Source: Leucobacter salsicius M1-8
GTDB taxonomy: Bacteria; Actinomycetota; Actinomycetes; Actinomycetales; Microbacteriaceae
Direction: 5' to 3'
Assembly: GCF_000350525.1 (NCBI RefSeq)
Contig: NZ_AOCN01000026.1
Coordinates: 62,001-126,000 of the forward strand
Length of the DNA stretch: 64,000 nt
Made by a program: the position numbers and the translations under genes. The notes under the pieces are model-generated. The model ran no database searches and was not told where the DNA came from. It saw only the letters and a program-made list of their open reading frames with translations. The stretch's first letter is position 1. Each line of letters begins with the position of its first letter. Below, in pieces: positions 21,138 through 28,720 of the stretch.

Positions 21138-21749
21138 GTGAGTATTCAGTTTCAACCACCGATCAGTCCCGACGAGCCGCAGAGCGCCGGTGCGGGCATA
21201 CCTCGCCGCCCCAGCGGAGTCTGGGGTTTCGTCGCGGGTGGCGTCATGATCGCCGCGGGCCTCGGCCTGATCGTGTGGCCGATTTTCGCGGCCACCTGGC
21301 TGCTGGGCGTGCTCGTGGGCGCGGCCCTACTGGTCAACGGGATCGGGCTCATGACCCGCGGTGGCGTGGGTCTGATCGGCGGCGCACTGCTCGGGCTCCT
21401 GGGCGTGCTCGCATTTCTCATGCCCGATGCGATCGCGACCGCGATTGTGACGTTCGCGGGGGTCGGCTTCATCGCCCTCGGAGCGATCTGGATCGCGTTC
21501 GCCTCGCGATTCATTGCCGCGGCGGCCGCGCGCGCCGGTGGGCGTGGCCTCGGGAAAGTTACCGCGCTATTGCCCGGAGCGCTGCTCGCCGCGGGCGGGG
21601 TGGTCGCCCTCATCTGGCCCGACCTCGCCCTCGCGGTCGTCGCCGTGATCGGCGGCCTCTGCCTGATCGCTCTCGGCGTCTTCGTCGTGTGGCTGACGCG
21701 CAAGCTGCGCCGCGGTGGCCCGGCGTCGCAGACGACGATTATTCTGTAG
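21138..21749 (+). CDS. HdeD/DUF308-like membrane protein
   Basis: A 203-residue membrane protein of about six helices with a short cytoplasmic proline-rich N-terminus. Repeated glycine-rich hydrophobic pairs such as VAGGVMIAAGLGLIVWPIFAATWLLGVLVGAALLVNGIGL and a second, similar half (LLAAGGVVALIWPDLALAVVAVIGGLCLIALG) match the DUF308/HdeD pattern. Function is unknown. The GTG at 21138 is preferred because TACAGT lies 6 nt upstream (leaderless); longer in-frame starts would overlap the divergent glycosylase. A hairpin terminator follows. Confidence 0.72.
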   Translation: MSIQFQPPISPDEPQSAGAGIPRRPSGVWGFVAGGVMIAAGLGLIVWPIFAATWLLGVLVGAALLVNGIGLMTRGGVGLIGGALLGLLGVLAFLMPDAIATAIVTFAGVGFIALGAIWIAFASRFIAAAAARAGGRGLGKVTALLPGALLAAGGVVALIWPDLALAVVAVIGGLCLIALGVFVVWLTRKLRRGGPASQTTIIL

Positions 21750-21770
21750 CCAGCGTCGCAGAGACAGCAA

Positions 21771-21796
21771 GAGCCCGGTGAGACTTCACCGGGCTC
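21771..21796. terminator. Hairpin between membrane gene and tRNA-Met
   Basis: A perfect 11-bp stem, GAGCCCGGTGA and TCACCGGGCTC, with a GACT loop. It lies 21 nt past the plus-strand stop and 9 nt from the 3' end of the minus-strand tRNA. It may serve both directions. No long T tract on either side. Confidence 0.7.
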
Positions 21797-21804
21797 TGTG
21801 TCGG

Positions 21805-21878
21805 TAGGGCGGACGGGACTTGAACCCGTGACCGAACGATTATGAGTCGTGTGCTCTAACCAACTGAGCTACCGCCCC
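21805..21878 (-). tRNA. tRNA-Met (anticodon CAT)
   Basis: A full cloverleaf on the minus strand: acceptor GGGGCGG/CCGCCCT with a terminal G-U pair, D arm AGCTCAGTTGGTTAGAGC, anticodon arm ACGACTCATAATCGT with CAT, T arm ACGGGTTCAAGTCCCGT, discriminator A. CCA is not encoded. The anticodon stem (ACGACTCATAATCGT) fits elongator methionine better than initiator; a CAT anticodon could also be a lysidine-modified Ile tRNA. Confidence 0.93.
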
Positions 21879-21971
21879 AAGACAACCCTCTCATCTTAGT
21901 GGGTTTCGCAGGCGCGCCAGCATTTGCGGCTGGCGTGCCGCCGCGTCACCTGGCAGTCGCCCGAGGGGTAC

Positions 21972-21990
21972 CAAGCGTAGCCTCACCTTG
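21972..21990 (+). promoter_or_regulatory. IdeR/DtxR-like iron box upstream of dps
   Basis: A 19-bp site with CAAG...CTTG ends and core GTAGCCTCACCTT agrees with about two thirds of the IdeR/DtxR consensus (TTAGG-TAGCCTAACCTAA type). It is partly palindromic and lies 72 nt before the dps start, beside the likely promoter. Iron control of dps is plausible but inferred. Confidence 0.5.
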
Positions 21991-22062
21991 CTTGATTGCG
22001 CGCCAAAAACGCGTAGCGTTAGGGGTGTTCGCACGACAGCGACCACTGAAAGGAACACACCG

Positions 22063-22551
22063 ATGGCCACCAAGCAGATCACAGTTCCCGCGGCGCAGGG
22101 TGACCTGCACCGCCCCACCGGCGTTGCACAGTACCTGACCCCGGTCGTGCACGACCTCATCGCCCTTGCCGTCAACGGCAAGCAGGCGCACTGGCACGTG
22201 CGCGGCGAGAACTTTATCGGGGTACACGAGTTTCTCGACGATGTCGTCGCGCACGCGCAGGACGCATCAGACACGGTTGCCGAACGCATCGTCGCACTCG
22301 GCCTGCCGATCGACGCCCGCCTCGGCACGGTTGCCGCGCGCACGTCCACGCCGGCGCTGAGCGACGGGTTTCAGAAGTCGAGCGTCACAGTACGCGAGAT
22401 CGTAGCCCAGATCGATGCCACGCTTGAGACGGTCTACGCGGCAGTGAAGGGACTCGACGATATCGATCTCGTGAGCCAAGACCTCGTGATCGCGATTGCG
22501 CAGCAGCTCGACAAGGATCGCTGGTTCCTCGTCTCGCACTTCGCCGAGTAA
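22063..22551 (+). CDS. dps: Dps family DNA-binding ferritin-like protein
   Basis: A 162-residue Dps. Twelve subunits form a shell that oxidises and stores iron with peroxide and can coat DNA. The ferroxidase ligands at the subunit interface are seen in GKQAHWHVRGENFIGVHEFLDDVVAHAQDASDTVAERIVALG (His, His, Asp, Glu in the family spacing). The ATG at 22063 has AAAGG upstream and excludes a longer open frame. The N-terminus has only one lysine, so DNA binding through the tail may be weak. An IdeR-like box lies upstream and a terminator downstream. Confidence 0.94.
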   Translation: MATKQITVPAAQGDLHRPTGVAQYLTPVVHDLIALAVNGKQAHWHVRGENFIGVHEFLDDVVAHAQDASDTVAERIVALGLPIDARLGTVAARTSTPALSDGFQKSSVTVREIVAQIDATLETVYAAVKGLDDIDLVSQDLVIAIAQQLDKDRWFLVSHFAE

Positions 22552-22588
22552 CGTCACACGCGCGTGACCGGTTCGGAAGCGCGTAACA

Positions 22589-22622
22589 GGGTGGGTGTGA
22601 TCCTTATTGATCGCACCCACCC
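22589..22622. terminator. Terminator between dps and the MDR gene
   Basis: Arms GGGTGGGTGTGATC and GATCGCACCCACCC (14 bp, one G-T pair) around CTTATT, between two convergent genes. It is followed by TT only. Confidence 0.8.
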
Positions 22623-22658
22623 TTGAGTTGCCCTGGGGCAGCCGCAGGCCCTCAGACG

Positions 22659-23675
22659 CTACGGCTTGAGCAGCACCTTGCCGACTCGGCCGGGGGCCGT
22701 GCTTGTGGCGACAGCGGCGCTAAAGTCCTCGAGCGCGAATGTGCCCGAGACCGGCAGTGTGAGCGTTCCGTCGAGCACGCGCCCGACGAGCTCACCGAAC
22801 AGGCGGCCCTTGACGTCTGCGGGCATGTCTCGCATGACGATGCTGCCCCAGAAGCCCTGAACCGTGGCCTGTTTGAAGATGACGTCGCTCGATGCGATCT
22901 GCATTGTAGGCGATGCCATCGCGCCAAAGACCACAAGGGTGCCATTTGTCGCGAGGGTCGACAGGACGTCGCCCACTGCCGTGCCGCCAACCGAGTCGAT
23001 GCCGACGCGGATCTCGGCACCGCCGGTCACTTCTTGGAGCTGAGCGCGCCAATCGTCGTGATCCGTCGCAATGATCCGCTCGATGCCGCTGGCGCGAAGC
23101 TCCTCGACACCGGCGCTGCGGCGCACGAGACCCACGACGTTGATACCGCGGGCTGCGCCGAGCTGAGCCACCATGCGTCCTACCGCGCCATTGGCGGCAT
23201 TCTGGATGAGCCAGTCGCCCGCGCTGAGCCCGAGCGAGTCAAGCAGGCTGAGTGCGCTAAACGGCATAGAGACGAGCTGAGCAGCCATCTCGTCGGTCAG
23301 GGGTTCGGGCACTGGAATGAGCCCGGCCGCGTTCGCAACGAAGTACTCGGCCCAGATGCCAAAGGTTCCGCCCGTCGCAACCCGCTGGCCGATCTGCAGG
23401 TGATCGACCCCCTCACCCAGCGCGTCAATCACCCCGACGGCCTCGGTGCCAGCAAGCGCTGGCAGTTCTGGCTTGAACCCATACGTGCCTCGAGCGGTCA
23501 GGAGGTCATGGTTGTGGACGGCCGCGAGGAGCGTGCGCACACGGGCCTGCCCGGGCCCAGGCTGGGGGATCGGGCGCTCAACGACGGCGAGCACGTCGGC
23601 CGGAGCGCCGAACTCCTGCTGCACGAGTGCGCGCATCGTGTTGGTGCCGGTAGTGGAGTCGGAAGTATTGGTCAC
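22659..23675 (-). CDS. Zinc-independent medium-chain dehydrogenase (quinone oxidoreductase-like)
   Basis: A 338-residue MDR protein of the quinone oxidoreductase/MECR-like branch. It has GroES-like start MRALVQQEFGAPADVLAVVERPIPQPGPGQARVRT, an NADPH-binding Rossmann segment DWLIQNAANGAVGRMVAQLGAARGINVVGLVRR, and no catalytic zinc cysteines. It should reduce an enone or quinone with NADPH. A methionine at residue 14 is an alternative start. It lies 30 nt downstream of an OhrR-like regulator on the same strand, so it is probably induced by oxidants or electrophiles. Confidence 0.85.
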   Translation of the reverse strand: MTNTSDSTTGTNTMRALVQQEFGAPADVLAVVERPIPQPGPGQARVRTLLAAVHNHDLLTARGTYGFKPELPALAGTEAVGVIDALGEGVDHLQIGQRVATGGTFGIWAEYFVANAAGLIPVPEPLTDEMAAQLVSMPFSALSLLDSLGLSAGDWLIQNAANGAVGRMVAQLGAARGINVVGLVRRSAGVEELRASGIERIIATDHDDWRAQLQEVTGGAEIRVGIDSVGGTAVGDVLSTLATNGTLVVFGAMASPTMQIASSDVIFKQATVQGFWGSIVMRDMPADVKGRLFGELVGRVLDGTLTLPVSGTFALEDFSAAVATSTAPGRVGKVLLKP

Positions 23676-23705
23676 GGTGAAGTCCTTAGCGTTGTGTGAA
23701 TTCGG

Positions 23706-24161
23706 TTATGACGTGGAGTCGGTGCGGGCTTGCGCGCTGACCGCCTGCATCGTCTCAGTGAGATGCCGCAGCGTCTCGATCAGCGCGGTGGCAGCCTCCA
23801 TGTCGGGGAGTCCGGTGCCAGCCGCGATCTGACGGGGAATATCGGAAAGCTCTGCGCGGAGCGACAGCCCCCGTTCGCCCAGCACGACGGTCACCACGCG
23901 CTCATCGTCGGCACGGCGCTCGCGGCGCACCAGTTCTCCCTGTTCCATGCGGCGAAGCAGGGGAGACAGCGTGCCTGAGTCGAGCTGCAGATGGTTGCCG
24001 AGTGAGGTGACTGACTGCTCGCCATCAATCCACAGTGTCGCGAGCACGAGGTATTGCGGATAGGTGAGCCCCCAGGGTTCTAGGAGCTGGCGATAGGCCT
24101 GCGTGGTGGCCCGGGTCGCTGCGTAGAGCGAGAAGCACACCATCTCTCGTGTGATCGACAT
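23706..24161 (-). CDS. MarR family regulator, OhrR-like
   Basis: A 151-residue winged-helix regulator. MSITREMVCFSLYAATRATTQAYRQLLEPWGLTYPQYLVLATLW is nearly the OhrR signature, with one conserved cysteine at residue 9 in the position of the peroxide-sensing Cys. SVTSLGNHLQLDSGTLSPLLRRMEQGELVRRERRADDERVV is the DNA-binding wing. It likely represses itself and the downstream oxidoreductase until the cysteine is oxidised. The ATG at 24161 is chosen because the upstream GTG (24194) lies inside the operator at 24172-24196. Confidence 0.88.
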   Translation of the reverse strand: MSITREMVCFSLYAATRATTQAYRQLLEPWGLTYPQYLVLATLWIDGEQSVTSLGNHLQLDSGTLSPLLRRMEQGELVRRERRADDERVVTVVLGERGLSLRAELSDIPRQIAAGTGLPDMEAATALIETLRHLTETMQAVSAQARTDSTS

Positions 24162-24171
24162 GTCACTATTC

Positions 24172-24196
24172 TTGTACACAACTAGATTGTGCACAA
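24172..24196. promoter_or_regulatory. Operator of the OhrR-like regulator
   Basis: A 25-bp inverted repeat, TGTnCACAA-N5-TTGTGnACA, sits 11 nt upstream of the regulator start in an AT-rich patch. Each half is itself nearly palindromic. Symmetry and place fit a MarR/OhrR dimer site. Confidence 0.7.
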
Positions 24197-24237
24197 CTTA
24201 TATTCGCCACGGGCGAACCTTGACAGGTTCCGGGCGC

Positions 24238-24990
24238 CTACGAAACGGCTGAGAGGCCCGAGGAGATGTACTGCTCGACGAAGCGTCCGAGCACCATGTG
24301 GGAGGCGCGCACGTCAGCGCGCTCGACGCCCTCGATGATGGAGTCGACCTCGCTCGGCTCGAAGTAGCCGTGGTTTGCGTAGGTGCGCACGCGCGACGTA
24401 AACGATGCGGTGTCGAGCTCGGGGTGAAACTGCGTCGCGTAGACGTTATCGCCGATGCGAAAGGCCTGCACGGGACAGGTGGGGGAGCTCGCCAGCACCG
24501 TGATGGTGTCGGGTACTTCGGCGATCGCTTCCTTGTGCCCCACAAACGCATCGAACGTGGCGGGCAGCTGGTGCAGCAGGGGGTCAATGAGGCCAGCATC
24601 GGTGAGACTGATGCGCGCGGCCTGTGAGCTCTCACCGTAGGTGCGGTCGACGCGCGCCCCCTGATGCGCCCCAATCGTGCCGATACCGTAGCAGACACCC
24701 AAGAATGGGAAGTCGATGCGTACAACCTCGGTGAGCAGCTCAGACAGCTCGCGTTCGACCCGCAACTCGACAGGGGACTTCTGTTCGTCTGGCTCGCTCA
24801 CCGTAAACGGGCTCCCCGCGAGGATGATCCCGGAGTACGCCGCGAAGTCAATGGCCCCGAGCGGGCCCGACTCGATCCGGCGCCACTCGAGGTCCTCAGG
24901 CAGCAGGCCCGTGAGGCGACAGTAGGCCGCGTGCTCATCGGCGGCCTCGGCGTCTTCACCGCGCGTGGTGATGAGCAGAAAAGGCTTCAT
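24238..24990 (-). CDS. Class I glutamine amidotransferase-like protein
   Basis: A 250-residue stand-alone amidotransferase domain, similar to GMP synthase glutaminase domains but without a synthetase partner. The nucleophile is the Cys in FPFLGVCYGIGTIGAHQG, and the catalytic His and Glu are in NVYATQFHPELDTASF. Such proteins are often annotated as glutamine amidotransferase of unknown acceptor. The ATG at 24990 follows a TACGGT hexamer by 6 nt, suggesting a leaderless mRNA. It is upstream of, but 76 nt from, the OhrR-like gene. Confidence 0.82.
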   Translation of the reverse strand: MKPFLLITTRGEDAEAADEHAAYCRLTGLLPEDLEWRRIESGPLGAIDFAAYSGIILAGSPFTVSEPDEQKSPVELRVERELSELLTEVVRIDFPFLGVCYGIGTIGAHQGARVDRTYGESSQAARISLTDAGLIDPLLHQLPATFDAFVGHKEAIAEVPDTITVLASSPTCPVQAFRIGDNVYATQFHPELDTASFTSRVRTYANHGYFEPSEVDSIIEGVERADVRASHMVLGRFVEQYISSGLSAVS

Positions 24991-25101
24991 ATCAGTACCG
25001 TATCGTGCGGCCGCTTGCCGCGCATGCGTGAGACACCGCGGCCGCAACACACCGTAACCCGAGGGAACGAAGCGCTGCGGCCGCGGCAGGGAAAATGCGA
25101 A

Positions 25102-26340
25102 CTAGTTGTACGAGCGAACCGCGAGAACCGCGTTGTGTCCGCCGAACCCAAACGAGTTTGAGATGGCCAGCTGGGGGCCAGCATCGAGCGCCTGAGCCTC
25201 AACCGACACCTTGAGCGGGATCGCGGGATCCTGCTCAACGAGGTTGATCGTCGGAGGCGCCGTGCGGTTATGCAGCGCGAGCACCGTGAACATGGCCTCG
25301 AGCGCACCAGTGCCGCCGAGCAGGTGGCCGGTGGCCGCCTTCGTGGCCGACACGGGGATCTCGTGCACGCGGTCACCGAACACGCGCTTGAGAGCCGTGT
25401 ACTCGGCGATGTCGCCCACGGGGGTCGACGTGGCGTGCGCGTTGATGTGCGTCACATCGGCCGCGGTTGCGCCCGCCTGCTCGAGCGCAAGCTCGACGGC
25501 GCGGCTCGCGCCCTTGCCCTCGGGCTCGGGGGCCGTGATGTGGTACGAATCAGCGGTCACGCCGCCGCCAGCAATCTCGGCGTAAATGCGAGCGCCGCGA
25601 GCGAGCGCGTGCTCCTCGGTCTCCAACACCAGTGCGGCTGCGCCCTCGCCCATGACGAAGCCGTCACGGTTCAGATCGTAGGGACGCGACGCAGTCGCGG
25701 GATCGTCGTTGCGCTTCGACAGCGCCTGCATCGAGCTGAACGATGCGAGCGTGATCGGGTGGATCGCCGCCTCTGAACCGCCAGCGATCACGACATCGGC
25801 GTACCCGGCCTGAAGATGCTCGTAGGCGTTGACGATGGCTTCGGTGCTCGAAGCGCAGGCCGATGCGACGGTGCGTGCGTAGGCGCGCGCCTCAAAATGC
25901 ATCGACACGGCCGCGGCCGGAGCGTTAGGCATGAGCATGGGCACCGTCAGCGGCAGAACGCGGCGAGGGCCCTTCTCACGCAGGGTGTCCCACGCGTCGA
26001 GCAGCGACCACAGGCCGCCGATCCCGGTAGCCCAGTCGACGCCGAGACGCTCGGTGTCGAGCTCGGGGCTGCCCGCGTCTGCAAACGCCTCCATGGCCGC
26101 GACGAGCGCGAACTGGCTGGAAGGGTCCAAGCGCTTCCAGACGGGGCGGGCGAGGACTTCTTCGGGCGAAACCTTTGCCTTGGCGGCAAAGGTGACGGGC
26201 AGGTCGTACTGCTCGACCCAGTCAAACCCGAGGGATCTGGCTCCGGAGGCTCCGGCGAGGAGTGCGTCCCAGGTCTCGGATGCTGTGCCACCGATGGGGC
26301 TCGATGCGCCGATACCGGTAACGACAATCTTCTTCGTCAT
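25102..26340 (-). CDS. fabF: 3-oxoacyl-ACP synthase II
   Basis: A 412-residue condensing enzyme for chain elongation in type II fatty acid synthesis. The Cys-His-His triad is visible: VASACASSTEAIVNAYEHL (nucleophile), INAHATSTPVGD and ATGHLLGGTGALEAMF. The start MTKKIVVTGIGASSPIGG is standard. It is the last gene of fabD-fabH-acpP-fabF. The ATG at 26340 has GGAG 9-10 nt upstream and is preferred to an in-frame start at 26385. Confidence 0.96.
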   Translation of the reverse strand: MTKKIVVTGIGASSPIGGTASETWDALLAGASGARSLGFDWVEQYDLPVTFAAKAKVSPEEVLARPVWKRLDPSSQFALVAAMEAFADAGSPELDTERLGVDWATGIGGLWSLLDAWDTLREKGPRRVLPLTVPMLMPNAPAAAVSMHFEARAYARTVASACASSTEAIVNAYEHLQAGYADVVIAGGSEAAIHPITLASFSSMQALSKRNDDPATASRPYDLNRDGFVMGEGAAALVLETEEHALARGARIYAEIAGGGVTADSYHITAPEPEGKGASRAVELALEQAGATAADVTHINAHATSTPVGDIAEYTALKRVFGDRVHEIPVSATKAATGHLLGGTGALEAMFTVLALHNRTAPPTINLVEQDPAIPLKVSVEAQALDAGPQLAISNSFGFGGHNAVLAVRSYN

Positions 26341-26407
26341 ATGTGAGTGCTCCACGTGGTGAAAAATTTTGGAGGCGGGGCGCAATGGCGCCCCGCCAGG
26401 AAATCGC

Positions 26408-26656
26408 TTAGGCCTGAGCCTTCACGATGAAGTCGACGGCGTCGCCGACGGTCTTCAGGTTCTTGACCTCTTCGTCGGGGATCTTGACGTCGAACTTCTC
26501 TTCTGCGTTGACGACGATGGTCATCATCGAGATCGAGTCGATGTCGAGATCATCGGTGAAGGACTTGTCGAGTGCGACAACGTCTGCGGCGATGCCGGTC
26601 TCGTCGTTGATGAGCTCGGCCAGGCCTGCGAGGACCTCTTCGTTGCTGAATGCCAT
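26408..26656 (-). CDS. acpP: Acyl carrier protein
   Basis: An 82-residue acidic carrier protein. The serine that receives 4'-phosphopantetheine is in DDLDIDSISMMTIVV, where DSI replaces the more usual DSL. The flanking helices AFSNEEVLAGLAELINDETG and KIPDEEVKNLKTVGDAVDFIV are typical. It lies between fabH (39 nt) and fabF (67 nt) and carries the growing acyl chains for both. AAGGAG precedes the ATG. Confidence 0.96.
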   Translation of the reverse strand: MAFSNEEVLAGLAELINDETGIAADVVALDKSFTDDLDIDSISMMTIVVNAEEKFDVKIPDEEVKNLKTVGDAVDFIVKAQA

Positions 26657-26695
26657 AGTAGTTTCTCCTTGGATATTGATAGGGGCTGTAGAAGT

Positions 26696-27700
26696 TTAGG
26701 GGATCTCGACGACCTGAGCGCCGAACACGAGGCCCGCGCCGAAGCCGATCGTCAGTGCTAGGCCACCCGAGAGCTCGGGGTGCTCCTCGAGCAGCGCGTG
26801 CATCGCGAGCGGAATCGAGGCGGCAGACGTGTTGCCCTGCATCTCAATATCGCGGGCGACGACGACAGACTCGGGCAGTTTCAGCTGCTTCGCAAACTCG
26901 TCGATGATGCGCAGGTTGGCCTGGTGTGGAATAAATGCGGCGAGATCCTCGGGCTTGATACCCGACTCTTCGAGGGTGCGGCGGGCGACCTTCGCCATCT
27001 CCCACACCGCCCAGCGAAACACCGTCTGGCCGTCCTGGCGCAGCGTGGGCCAGGCGACCTCGGTCGGGTTCTCGCGGTACTCCTGGAACGTCGAGGTGAC
27101 ACGGATCGTGTCCCACTTCTCGCCGTCGGAGCCCCACACGGTCGGGCCGATGCCGGTGTGATCACTTGCGCCCACGACGACGGCTCCCGCGCCATCGGCG
27201 AGAAGGAAAGAGATGCTGCGATCGGTCGGGTCGATGATGTCAGAGAGCTTCTCTGCGCCAATCACGAGCACGTTCTTGCAGTTGCCCGCGCGCACGAGCG
27301 CGTCTGCCTGACCGACGGCGTACACGTAGCCGGCGCACGCGGCCGAGATATCAAATGCGGCGGCGGGGGTCAGGCCGAGGCGGTGGGCCGCAAGCGAGGC
27401 CATCGACGGGGTGACCGCGACGTTGGAAATCGTCGAGATGATGACGCCGTCGATCTCGCTGCGGTCGAGACCCGACTTTACGATGGCCTCTTCGCCCGCG
27501 GCGACGGCGAGATCTACCGCGGCAATCTCGGCGCTTGCGCGTCGACGCTGGATAATGCCCGTGCGCTGACGAATCCACTCATCCGAGGAATCGATCGGGC
27601 CCACGATGTCGTCGTTGGGAACGTCAAGATCGCCGCGGGCCGCACCGATCGAGAGGATACGGGTGTGGGCGGGGCCTGTCGGCTGAACGAGGGTTGCCAT
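26696..27700 (-). CDS. fabH: 3-oxoacyl-ACP synthase III
   Basis: A 334-residue initiating condensing enzyme joining acyl-CoA primers to malonyl-ACP. The active-site Cys is in AAFDISAACAGYVYAVGQAD; the His and Asn are in FIPHQANLRIIDEFAKQL and GNTSAASIPLAMH. The primer pocket of actinobacterial FabH usually accepts branched acyl-CoAs, which fits the family's branched lipids (inference). It lies 20 nt after fabD in the fab operon. Confidence 0.96.
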   Translation of the reverse strand: MATLVQPTGPAHTRILSIGAARGDLDVPNDDIVGPIDSSDEWIRQRTGIIQRRRASAEIAAVDLAVAAGEEAIVKSGLDRSEIDGVIISTISNVAVTPSMASLAAHRLGLTPAAAFDISAACAGYVYAVGQADALVRAGNCKNVLVIGAEKLSDIIDPTDRSISFLLADGAGAVVVGASDHTGIGPTVWGSDGEKWDTIRVTSTFQEYRENPTEVAWPTLRQDGQTVFRWAVWEMAKVARRTLEESGIKPEDLAAFIPHQANLRIIDEFAKQLKLPESVVVARDIEMQGNTSAASIPLAMHALLEEHPELSGGLALTIGFGAGLVFGAQVVEIP

Positions 27701-27720
27701 GAAAATCCTTTCGGTCGGCC

Positions 27721-28641
27721 TTAGTTGGCCGAGTCAGCGATCAGCTGGATCGCAGCGTCGAGGTCAGCTGGAGTCTTCACCGCGACGGTGGGTACGCCCT
27801 TGAGGGCGCGCTTTGCGATGCCGGTGAGGGCGCCCGCGGGTGCTAGTTCGATGAGACCTGTAATGCCGGCCTGCTGGAAGCTCTCCATGCACGCGTCCCA
27901 GCGCACGGGCTGGGCGATCTGCGACACGAGCAGCTCGACAAACCGGGCACCCGAGGTCACAAGCGAACCGTCCGCATTGGTCCACAGGGGGCGATCCGGA
28001 TCGGACACGCTCACGCCCGCAGCTGCCTGCTGCAGCGTGGGGACCGCCGAGGCCATGTAGTCGGTGTGGAAGGCGCCTGCGACCTGGAGCGGGATCACGC
28101 GGGCACCGCGAGGGGCGTCCTCGGCGAGCGCTGCGAGGGCCTCGGGGGAGCCCGCGGCGACGGTCTGGCCGCCCCCATTGCGGTTGGCCGGGGTGAGGCC
28201 GTGGGCCTCAATCTTGGCGATCACGTCGGCTTCGACGCCGCCCACCACCGCGGCCATGCCGGTGCGCTCGCGCCCGGCAGCCTCGGCCATGGCTGCGCCA
28301 CGGGTACCGACGAGCGCGAGCGCGTCACCGGCGGTCAACACGCCAGCGGCCGCGGCCGCGGCGTACTCGCCAACCGAGTGACCGGCAACGCCCACCCCGT
28401 CAAGCGACGTGCGTGCCGAAAGCTCGCGCCAGGCGAGCAAGCTCGCGGCGACGATCAGCGGCTGAGCAATCGCGGTGTCGCGAATCGTGTCGGCGTCACT
28501 CGTAGTGCCGTGCATCAGCAGGTCGACACCGGAGCGCGTCGAGGCGTCGGCGAGAAACTCCCGGGCCCCGTCGAGCTCGAGCCACTCGTTCAAGAAACCG
28601 GGGGTCTGAGAGCCCTGACCCGGGCAGGCGATTACAATCAC
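27721..28641 (-). CDS. fabD: Malonyl-CoA:ACP transacylase
   Basis: A 306-residue transacylase that loads malonyl units onto AcpP. IVIACPGQGSQTPGFL at the start and the nucleophile elbow GVAGHSVGEYAAAAAAGVLTAGDALALVGTRG are diagnostic. The catalytic His lies in VAGAFHTDYMASA. It begins at a GTG. It is the first fab gene, 79 nt downstream of fasR, and the gap is AT-rich and may contain its own promoter and FasR target. Confidence 0.95.
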   Translation of the reverse strand: MIVIACPGQGSQTPGFLNEWLELDGAREFLADASTRSGVDLLMHGTTSDADTIRDTAIAQPLIVAASLLAWRELSARTSLDGVGVAGHSVGEYAAAAAAGVLTAGDALALVGTRGAAMAEAAGRERTGMAAVVGGVEADVIAKIEAHGLTPANRNGGGQTVAAGSPEALAALAEDAPRGARVIPLQVAGAFHTDYMASAVPTLQQAAAGVSVSDPDRPLWTNADGSLVTSGARFVELLVSQIAQPVRWDACMESFQQAGITGLIELAPAGALTGIAKRALKGVPTVAVKTPADLDAAIQLIADSAN

Positions 28642-28720
28642 GCTTTACAGTTTCTCAGATGACGGGTCGATTAACTGCATATAACCCACCATAAATGTAG
28701 AAAATCATTGTGGAATAGCT
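28642..28720 (-). promoter_or_regulatory. AT-rich fasR-fabD gap, probable fab promoter
   Basis: This 79-nt stretch is clearly AT-richer than its surroundings and holds TATGGT (28693-28688) and TTATAT (28684-28679) on the minus strand as -10 candidates. In Streptomyces FasR activates fabDHPF from the equivalent gap. I see no clear inverted repeat to name as its site. Confidence 0.4.

Noticed and set aside
21805-21878. tRNA-Met as an integration site
   Set aside because: No second copy of its 3' end, integrase or foreign-looking DNA is seen nearby.
22623-23699. A 358-codon plus-strand frame opposite the MDR gene
   Set aside because: The minus-strand frame has the GroES-like and Rossmann segments of the MDR family; the plus frame shows no recognisable domain.
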